Source of the DNA: Actinomycetota bacterium
GTDB lineage: Bacteria; Actinomycetota; Thermoleophilia; UBA2241
Direction of reading: 5' to 3'
Length of the DNA stretch: 7,481 bases
Assembly: GCA_026392265.1 (NCBI GenBank)
Contig: JAPLCL010000142.1
Coordinates: 1 to 7,481, forward strand
The notes under the pieces were generated by a model. It made no database searches, was not told the DNA's origin, and saw nothing but the letters and a program-made list of their open reading frames with translations. This document shows positions 1 through 5,819 of this stretch, piece by piece. The first letter of the stretch is position 1, and each line of letters starts with the position of its first letter. The translations under genes were made by a program, and so were the position numbers.

Positions 1-810
1 GTGGCCGCCTTCAACCGCGAGTGCGACGAGCTCGGCCTCGACACCATGTCGACCGGCGCCGTGGTGGCCTTGGCCATGGACCTCTGCGAGGCCGGCGTCG
101 CCGACTACGGCCTGCGCTTCGGCGAGACCGGCGCCTACCTCGAGGCGCCGCGGCTGATCGCCGCGCGCCAGGGCTTCGGCGCCGAGCTGGCGCTCGGCGC
201 CCGCGCCCTGGCCGCGCTCAAGGGCCGGCCCGAGCTGGCCCAAGAAGTCAAAGGCCTGGAGATGCCGGCCTACGACCCGCGGGGCACGTTCGGTATGGGG
301 CTCGGCTACGCCCCCTCCGTCCGCGGCGCCTGCCACATGCGCGCCTTCACCGCCGGCGACGACATCCTCGGCGGCGCCGGCGCCGCCGACTCATTGGTCG
401 GCAAGGCGCAGCTCGTCGTCGATCAGCAGGACTTCAGCGCCGTCGCCTGGACCGGCGTGTGGTGCGCCAACATGGCTCTCGACACCGATTTCCTCGGTGT
501 CCACTTCAAGCATCTGTGGGGTCGCGAGACGTCGCACGATGAGCTCATGACCGTGGGCGCCCGCATCTGGAACCTCGGTCGGCTGCTCAACCTGCGTGAG
601 GGCCTGGGCCGCGCCGACGACCGCCTCCCCGAACGCATCCTCAGCGTGCCCCATCCCGAGGGAGTGGCCGCAGGGAAGGTGCCCGGCGCGGCGGCATTCG
701 ATGAGGCGCTCGACGAGTACTACCGGCTGCGCGGCTGGGACGGGAAGGGTGTCCCCAGCCCGGACACCCTGAGCCGGCTCTCGCTCGCCGAGCTTGGTGA
801 TGGCGTCTGA
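1..810 (+). CDS. Aldehyde:ferredoxin oxidoreductase (AOR) family protein, C-terminal part, 5' truncated by window
   Basis: The 269 visible residues are the C-terminal portion of a tungsten- or molybdenum-pterin aldehyde ferredoxin oxidoreductase. Full-length family members are around 600 residues, so the N-terminal pterin domain and the CxxCxxxC part of the [4Fe-4S] site lie upstream. The family oxidises aldehydes to acids in the cytoplasm and passes electrons to ferredoxin. Seen here: a DxxGLD motif at residues 9-14 (CDELGLDTMSTG), the family's glycine-rich stretch ending in RGACHMRA (residues about 99-115), a single Cys at 155 where the family places its fourth cluster ligand, and an RxxNxREG...DDxLPxR segment at about 193-212. 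The second DxxGLC pterin motif is degenerate: WTGVWC at 150-155. The GTG at position 1 is an internal codon, not a start. The TGA stop lies inside the start of the next gene. Substrate unknown. Confidence 0.9.
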   Translation: MAAFNRECDELGLDTMSTGAVVALAMDLCEAGVADYGLRFGETGAYLEAPRLIAARQGFGAELALGARALAALKGRPELAQEVKGLEMPAYDPRGTFGMGLGYAPSVRGACHMRAFTAGDDILGGAGAADSLVGKAQLVVDQQDFSAVAWTGVWCANMALDTDFLGVHFKHLWGRETSHDELMTVGARIWNLGRLLNLREGLGRADDRLPERILSVPHPEGVAAGKVPGAAAFDEALDEYYRLRGWDGKGVPSPDTLSRLSLAELGDGV

Positions 811-1972
811 GCAGGACGTGATCCGCGCGCAGACGTCGCTGCGCGGCGACCGCTTCGATCTGACCGGCTGCGCAGCGACGATGAAGGCGGTCGTCACCAC
901 CGGCAACGGCGGCCTCGATATGCTCGAGTACCGTGACGTCCCCGTCCCCGAGCCCGGGCCAGGAGAAGTCCTGCTGCGGGTCCTCGCCGCCGGCGTCAAC
1001 AACACCGAGATCAACACGCGCCTGGGCTGGTACTCCGCCAGCGTGACCGCCGACACCGGGGCCACAGCTGACGCCGTGGAGAGAGAGACGCCCGCCGGGG
1101 AAGACGGAGGGTGGAGCGCCCCGACGCCGTTCCCTCTCATCCAGGGCACCGATTGCTGCGGGCGAGTCGTCGAAGTCGGGCCGGGGGGCGACAAGGATCT
1201 CAGCGGTCGCCGCGTCCTGGTGCGGCCCTGCATGCGCCCCCTCGGCTTCGCGTCGATGGAGACCATCTGGATGGCCTCCGACTTTGACGGCGCCTTCGCG
1301 CAGTTCGTCAAAGTGCCCTCGTCCGAGGTCTTCGCGGTGGACTGCGACCTGAGCGATGAGGAGCTCGGCGCGATCCCGTGCGCCTACGGGACCGCCGAGA
1401 ACATGCTGCATCGCGCGGGGGTGACCGGCGCCGACCACGTGGTCGTCACCGGCGCCTCGGGCGGCGTCGGTGCGGCCGTCGTGCAACTCGCGAAGCGCCG
1501 TGGCGCCGCCGTGACGGCGGTCGCAGGGCGCGCGAAGATGGACCAGGTGCGCGCCCTCGGCGCGGACCGCGTCGTCGACCGCGACGACGACATCGTGGCC
1601 GCCCTCGGCGAGCGCTCGGTCGACGTCGTCGTCGACAATGTGTCGGGGCCGACCTTCGGCGGCCTTCTGGGCGTGCTCAAGACGGGCGGCAGGTACGTCT
1701 CGTCCGGCGCCATCGCCGGCCCGATTGTGGCGTTCGACAAGCGCACCTTCTATCTCAAGGACCTGACCTTGATCGGCTGCACCGCGTGGGACGAGCCGGT
1801 GTTCCCGGATCTCGTCTCATACATCGAGCGCGGCGAGGCGCGGCCGCTCGTCGCCAAGACGTTCCCGCTCGAGAGGATCGCCGACGCGCAACTCGAGTTC
1901 CTCCAGAAGAGGCACGTCGGCAACTTCGTGCTGATCCCGCCGCCGCCGCCGGGGTCCGCTCTACACCGCTGA
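800..1972 (+). CDS. Zinc-independent medium-chain dehydrogenase/reductase (quinone oxidoreductase/alcohol dehydrogenase family)
   Basis: This is an NAD(P)H-binding oxidoreductase of the MDR superfamily, 390 residues. The GroES-like N-domain begins near residue 28 (MKAVVTTGNGG, then PVPEPGPGEVLLRV). The Rossmann cofactor motif TGASGGVG is at about 217-224, followed by a QLAKRRGA helix. The cysteine and GHE signatures that bind catalytic zinc in true alcohol dehydrogenases are absent (GVNNTEIN and GTDCCGRVV stand in their places), so it should act without zinc, like quinone oxidoreductases. An acidic insertion of about 35 residues separates GWY (77-79) from PFPLIQGTD. Start choice: ATG 800 overlaps the upstream stop by 11 bp and the following 27 codons have coding-like GC-rich third positions. 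ATG 881 would give the usual family N-terminus, and TTG 794 is also in frame. No strong Shine-Dalgarno decides. It is probably co-transcribed with the upstream AOR gene. Substrate unknown. Confidence 0.85.
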   Translation: MASEQDVIRAQTSLRGDRFDLTGCAATMKAVVTTGNGGLDMLEYRDVPVPEPGPGEVLLRVLAAGVNNTEINTRLGWYSASVTADTGATADAVERETPAGEDGGWSAPTPFPLIQGTDCCGRVVEVGPGGDKDLSGRRVLVRPCMRPLGFASMETIWMASDFDGAFAQFVKVPSSEVFAVDCDLSDEELGAIPCAYGTAENMLHRAGVTGADHVVVTGASGGVGAAVVQLAKRRGAAVTAVAGRAKMDQVRALGADRVVDRDDDIVAALGERSVDVVVDNVSGPTFGGLLGVLKTGGRYVSSGAIAGPIVAFDKRTFYLKDLTLIGCTAWDEPVFPDLVSYIERGEARPLVAKTFPLERIADAQLEFLQKRHVGNFVLIPPPPPGSALHR

Positions 1973-3685
1973 GAGCCGCAGGTCGCGTACCGGGGATCGC
2001 GCGGAATCCGACGCGGCGTCGTCCAACATCGCCTGGGCCGCGCTCTCGGCGTCGAGGCGCGAGCGATAGTGCGCGATCTCGCGGTCCACATCGGTCTGGT
2101 TCCACGCCAGCGCCTGTGCCATCAGCCGGGCGACGTCCTCCACCGCGCAGCGCCCCCGATCAGGAGTCTCAAAGGCGATGTGCGTGCGGCGCGTGAGCAC
2201 GTCGTCGACGTGCAGCGCGCCCTCGAACAGCGTGGCGTGACGGACCTCGGCGGCGAGGTAGGTCTCGGCGCCTGTCAGGGAAGCCGCGAGCTCCGGCTCC
2301 TTCACCACCAGGTCCAGCACCTGGAGCACGAGCGCCCCGTAGCGCCGTACCAGGTGCTGGATCTGCTCGGGCGTGAGCCGCGCCCCGCCGGGGTGGAGGC
2401 GCGCTCTGGTGGCGGCCTCGGATGCGCCGACGGCGCCGAGGAGCGGGATATCGGCGGTGCGGCTGGGTGCCACGGCGAAGGGCAGCTCGCGGGCCGCAAC
2501 GTTGACGGCGTCGCGGGCCATGAGCCTGTACGTCGTGTACTTGCCCCCGGCGATGCTGACCAGGCCGGGAGCACTGCGCCGGACCACGTGCTCGCGCGAT
2601 ACGGCGGCGGTGTCCTTGGATCCCGCGTCGACAAGCGGTCGCAGGCCGGCGTACACGGCGGTGATGTCGTCGACCGTGAGCGGCTCACGAAGGACGGCGT
2701 TCACGTGACCCAGAAGGTAGTCGATGTCGCCGCGAGTCGCCGACGGGTGGTCGAGGCCGAACTCCCAGTCCGTGTCGGTCGTACCGATGATCCAGTGCTC
2801 GCCCCAAGGGAGAACGAACAGCACGCTCTTCTCGGTGGGGAGGATGAGCGCGAGGGTCGAGTCGATGCAGGACTTCGGGACGACGATATGCACACCCTTG
2901 GAAGGCCGGACAACGAGAGGGTTTGCGACTCCCGCCAGGCGTTCCAGCTCGGTCGTCCACACGCCGGTGGCGTTGACGACCACGCGGGCCCGGACCTCGA
3001 ACTCGTCGCCGCGCTCGAGGTCGCGCACGCGGACTCCCGCGATCCTCTCGCGCTCGCGAAGGAACGCGGTGACCTCAAGGGCAGAGACGCAGGCCGCGCC
3101 GTACGAATACGCTGTGCCGGCGAGCGTCACCGCGAAGCGGGCGTCGTCGACCTGGGCGTCGAAGTAGCGGATCCCGCCCGTGAGGGCGTCGTCGCGGAGC
3201 GACGGCACGGCGTGCACACAAGCTCCGCGCGACAGGTGCCGGTGGCGCGGCATTGCCGGATGCAGGCCGGCCAGCCCGTCATAGAGGAGCAGGCCGGAGC
3301 CCATCACGAGACGGTCCCAGGCTCCGCGTTTGAGCGGGAACAGCAGCGGCATGGAGTGGACGAGGTGCGGGGCGAGCTTCTCCGTGAGGAGCTGCCGCTC
3401 GTGGAGCGCCTCTCGCACCAGCCCGAGATCGAAGTGTTCAAGATAGCGCAGGCCTCCATGGATGAGCTTGCTGGAACGGCTCGAAGTGCCGGCGGCGAAG
3501 TCGCGCTTCTCGACCAGGGCTACGGAGAGACCACGGCTGGCGGCGTCCAGAGCGATACCGCAGCCGGTCACGCCGCCGCCGATGACGAGTACGTCGAAGA
3601 CCTCGGCGGAGAGCCGCCGGAGCTGGCGCTTTCTGGTGTCCCGGGGGGCCGACCGGCGGGTGACGCCGACGTCGAGGGATGTCAT
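1961..3685 (-). CDS. glpD: FAD-dependent glycerol-3-phosphate dehydrogenase
   Basis: It oxidises sn-glycerol-3-phosphate to dihydroxyacetone phosphate at the cytoplasmic membrane face, passing electrons to quinone. The protein has 574 residues, longer than E. coli GlpD and in the range of actinobacterial forms. The FAD dinucleotide motif IGGGVTGCG is at 35-43 and the family signature SSRSSKLIHGGLRYLE at 68-83. Further conserved blocks are RPSKGVH (260-266), GTTDTDW (301-307), AGLRPL (346-351) and GGKYTTYR (380-387), followed by the C-terminal DAO_C domain. About 30 residues precede the FAD fold. The ATG overlaps the upstream lyase stop as ATGA, and GGGAGGGG (3690-3697) lies about 4 bases upstream, so translation is probably coupled. 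It is the last gene of the minus-strand operon, and its stop overlaps the convergent dehydrogenase gene by 12 bp. Its role in an operon of CoA-ester metabolism is not obvious. Confidence 0.95.
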   Translation of the reverse strand: MTSLDVGVTRRSAPRDTRKRQLRRLSAEVFDVLVIGGGVTGCGIALDAASRGLSVALVEKRDFAAGTSSRSSKLIHGGLRYLEHFDLGLVREALHERQLLTEKLAPHLVHSMPLLFPLKRGAWDRLVMGSGLLLYDGLAGLHPAMPRHRHLSRGACVHAVPSLRDDALTGGIRYFDAQVDDARFAVTLAGTAYSYGAACVSALEVTAFLRERERIAGVRVRDLERGDEFEVRARVVVNATGVWTTELERLAGVANPLVVRPSKGVHIVVPKSCIDSTLALILPTEKSVLFVLPWGEHWIIGTTDTDWEFGLDHPSATRGDIDYLLGHVNAVLREPLTVDDITAVYAGLRPLVDAGSKDTAAVSREHVVRRSAPGLVSIAGGKYTTYRLMARDAVNVAARELPFAVAPSRTADIPLLGAVGASEAATRARLHPGGARLTPEQIQHLVRRYGALVLQVLDLVVKEPELAASLTGAETYLAAEVRHATLFEGALHVDDVLTRRTHIAFETPDRGRCAVEDVARLMAQALAWNQTDVDREIAHYRSRLDAESAAQAMLDDAASDSARSPVRDLRLSAV

Positions 3686-4584
3686 GCGGCCCCTCCCGTC
3701 GCCTCTGAATCTTTCGCTTCGATCTCCTGCTGCGCCGCAAGGATCGCCTTCGCGTTCAGGTAGACCGGCGTGTCGACCATCTTGCCGTTCAGCGAGATCG
3801 CCGCCGTGCCTTTGGCGATGGCTTCCTCCTCGAAGGCCTTGACGACGCCGACCGCCCAGTCGACATCGGCCGGATCCGGCGAATAGAGGCGGTTGCAGAC
3901 CTCGACCTGGCTGGGGTGGATGATCATGCGGCCCTCGTAGCCCATCTGGCGGCCGTCGCGCACGTTGGCTGCGAAGGCCTCCATATCCTGGTACGCCACG
4001 AAGGGAGCGTCGATCGCGATAACGCCGGCGGCCCGCGCCGCGACCGCCATGTGGCGGCGCCCGTACTTCTGCTCCTCACCCTCGGAGGTGAGCTTGACGC
4101 GCATGTCTTTGGTAAAGTCGACGGCCCCGAAGATGGCGCTCACGACGCGGGGGCTGGCGACGCACGAGTCGTAGGCGAAGATGATGCCCTTGGCCGTCTC
4201 GAGAAGCAGGGAGACCTTGATCGCGCCCACCGGCAGGCCTCGCCGCTGCTCGAGCTCCTCGAGCTTCCAGTCGAGGCGCTTGACGTTCTCGGGATGCCCG
4301 CACTTGGCGAGCGTGACTCCGGCGAGACCCGGGAGCACGATCGCCTCCAGGTCGTCATTGGTCATCTCTGTCTCCCAGTTGTTGATGCGCACGTAGACCT
4401 CGGCCCCGCCGGAACCGGCGTCGATGAGGTTTGCCGCGACCACCTCACGAGCACGTGCCTTTTCGGCCGGCGGGACGGAGTCCTCGAGATCCAGGGTGAT
4501 GATGTCGGCGGGGATGCCCGGCGCCTTGGCGACCATCTTCTCGTTGTTGCCCGGCACGTACTGGACGGAGCGCATGACTGCCAT
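3682..4584 (-). CDS. CitE-like CoA-ester lyase (HpcH/HpaI aldolase/citrate lyase beta family)
   Basis: This 300-residue TIM-barrel enzyme should split a 3-hydroxyacyl-CoA (citryl-, malyl- or citramalyl-CoA) into acetyl-CoA and an oxo-acid, using Mg2+. Visible: RSVQYVPGNNEKM (5-17), LDLEDSVPP (31-39), the substrate-binding Arg of VRINN (65-69), the Mg ligands Glu129 (LLLETAKGI) and Asp156 (GAVDF), and IHPSQV (222-227). The C-terminal SLNGKMVD (264-271) resembles CitE of citrate lyase; proteobacterial malyl-CoA lyases usually differ there and are longer. No citD or citF partners are visible, so free CoA thioesters are the likely substrates, supplied by the ligase encoded just upstream. Start: AGGAGG (4594-4599) lies 9 bases before ATG 4584 and only 3 before the alternative GTG 4590, which would overlap the upstream stop as GTGA. 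The stop overlaps the glpD start by 4 bp. Exact substrate undetermined. Confidence 0.9.
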   Translation of the reverse strand: MAVMRSVQYVPGNNEKMVAKAPGIPADIITLDLEDSVPPAEKARAREVVAANLIDAGSGGAEVYVRINNWETEMTNDDLEAIVLPGLAGVTLAKCGHPENVKRLDWKLEELEQRRGLPVGAIKVSLLLETAKGIIFAYDSCVASPRVVSAIFGAVDFTKDMRVKLTSEGEEQKYGRRHMAVAARAAGVIAIDAPFVAYQDMEAFAANVRDGRQMGYEGRMIIHPSQVEVCNRLYSPDPADVDWAVGVVKAFEEEAIAKGTAAISLNGKMVDTPVYLNAKAILAAQQEIEAKDSEATGGAA

Positions 4585-4586
4585 GT

Positions 4587-5495
4587 TCACTTGCCTCCTA
4601 GCGAAGCGATCCTGTCTTTGAGGATGTCAGGGATGTCGTTGGGGCTCGCGGCCACGAAGCCGCCGGCCGCGCGGATGGCGTCCATCTTGCCCTGGGCCGA
4701 GCCGCGGCCGCGCTCGACGATGCTCGAAGCGTGCGAGAAGCGCTGCCCCTCGGGCGCCCAGGCGCCGGCGACAAAGATGACGAAGGGCTTGGTGAAGCCG
4801 CCGCTCGCGATGACTGCGGCGCACTCCTCCTCCTGCGTACCGCCGATCTCCGAGAAGACGGCCACGCCCTTGGTCTGCGCGTCGGCCTCGAAGAGCGGCA
4901 GGAGGTCTGCCATCGAGGTGCCGAGCACGGGCTCGGTACCGGTGTGCACCGCCGAGCTCACGCCCAGGCCGGCGCGGCGCAGGACCCATGGGATCGTGCC
5001 CGACTGGCCGCCGCTACGCGAAAAGACGCCGATGGGACCGGGGGCGAAGAAGCTGTTGGCCCACTCGAGGCTGCCGCCGAGCCAGCCGACGACCGCCTCG
5101 CCCGGCGTGATGGCGCCGATGGAGCCGGGGCCGAGCAGGCGCGTGCCTCGTTCGGCACAATACTCGACCATCGCCATGGCGTCGTGTACGGGCACCGACT
5201 CGACGCAGCACACGACGTTGAGCACGCCGGCGTCGGCCGCCTCCTTGACCGCGGGCAGCAGCACGCGGCCGGGCACGAAGACGACGCTGAAGTCGACGCG
5301 GCCGCAGGCCTCGACCGCCGCGCGCACCGTGTGATATACGGGGATGCCTTCGACGCTCTGGCCACCCTTGCCGGGGCTTGTACCGGCCACGACGTTGGTG
5401 CCGTACTCCTTCATGTAGCGCGCCCGCAACGAGCCCTCGCGGCCGGTGATGCCCTGGACGATGACGCGTGTCGTGCGGTCGATCAGGATGCCCAT
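4587..5495 (-). CDS. SucD-like acyl-CoA ligase (nucleoside-diphosphate-forming) alpha subunit, atypical
   Basis: The 302-residue subunit carries the CoA-binding Rossmann domain and the phospho-histidine domain of the succinyl-CoA synthetase superfamily. Typical elements are VQGITGREG (13-21), the CoA-binding SPGKGG (40-45), EIGGTQEEE (216-224) and the catalytic His255 in RFSHASSIV. Several motifs differ from SucD as I recall it. The usual GPN is GPGS (122-125). SRSGT is SRSGGQS (159-165). GGDPI is TGTEPV (185-190). GHAGAI is SHASSI. The GP-not-N and SRSGGxS forms are reminiscent of the C-terminal half of ATP-citrate lyase, whereas the N-terminal domain is plainly SucD-like. With the beta subunit upstream it should join a carboxylic acid to CoA with ATP or GTP. 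Succinate, malate and citrate are the candidates, and the adjacent lyase argues against succinate. GAGGAGGG (5503-5510) is 7 bases before ATG 5495; the gap to the upstream stop is 3 bases. Confidence 0.87.
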   Translation of the reverse strand: MGILIDRTTRVIVQGITGREGSLRARYMKEYGTNVVAGTSPGKGGQSVEGIPVYHTVRAAVEACGRVDFSVVFVPGRVLLPAVKEAADAGVLNVVCCVESVPVHDAMAMVEYCAERGTRLLGPGSIGAITPGEAVVGWLGGSLEWANSFFAPGPIGVFSRSGGQSGTIPWVLRRAGLGVSSAVHTGTEPVLGTSMADLLPLFEADAQTKGVAVFSEIGGTQEEECAAVIASGGFTKPFVIFVAGAWAPEGQRFSHASSIVERGRGSAQGKMDAIRAAGGFVAASPNDIPDILKDRIASLGGK

Positions 5496-5498
5496 CGC

Positions 5499-5819
5499 TC
5501 AACCCTCCTCGCCGGGCGCCCCCGGCGGGGTCGCGGCCGCGAGCGCGGCACGATAGGCGTCCAGTCCCTCGATCGGGATCTCGATCGAGAGCGCGCCCTC
5601 GCCGCGTACGCGACAGGCGTACTCGCAGGCCAAGCACTCCGTACCCTTACGGACGACCTCGCTCGGCGCAAGGTGCTCGACCGAGGGCAGGCCGTCGCTC
5701 AGGCGCAGGATGCCGCGGCTGTAGGTCTCGCAGGCGGCGACGCAGGCTTTCGTCGCGCAGGCGCCGCAAGCGGCCGTGTCGATGCGCACGGTGATCGTGC
5801 GCTCGGCGAACTCAAGCAC
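5499..5819 (-). CDS. Small seven-cysteine iron-sulfur (ferredoxin-like) protein
   Basis: This 106-residue protein has cysteines at 18, 21, 26 and 30 (Cx2Cx4Cx3C) and at 62, 65 and 69 (Cx2Cx3C), spaced like a two-cluster ferredoxin domain. Seven ligands would fit one [4Fe-4S] plus one [3Fe-4S] or incompletely ligated cluster; that is inference. I see no signal peptide or membrane segment, so it should be cytoplasmic. Start: GTG 5819 has GGGAGG (5825-5830) 5 bases upstream and overlaps the ligase beta stop by 8 bp; an in-frame extension to 5948 would run inside the beta gene and reads like a shadow. The C-terminus (about 85-106) is Ala/Pro-rich, and its last codons supply the Shine-Dalgarno for the alpha subunit gene. 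Sitting between two subunits of one ligase, it may bind that complex or serve an oxidoreductase of the same locus. I do not recognise a named family. Confidence 0.82.
   Translation of the reverse strand: MLEFAERTITVRIDTAACGACATKACVAACETYSRGILRLSDGLPSVEHLAPSEVVRKGTECLACEYACRVRGEGALSIEIPIEGLDAYRAALAAATPPGAPGEEG

Noticed and set aside
391..1486. Two overlapping minus-strand frames of about 300 residues
   Set aside because: They are antisense to the AOR and dehydrogenase genes and cross their boundary; low-complexity translation.
2069..3763. Plus-strand 564-residue open frame
   Set aside because: It lies opposite glpD, which has unmistakable GlpD motifs throughout. Long antisense frames are expected when third positions are almost all G or C; its translation has no recognisable domain.
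3916..5334. Plus-strand 472-residue open frame
   Set aside because: It is antisense to the CitE-like lyase and ligase alpha genes. The translation is compositionally biased with no family motifs, and it spans the border of two real genes.
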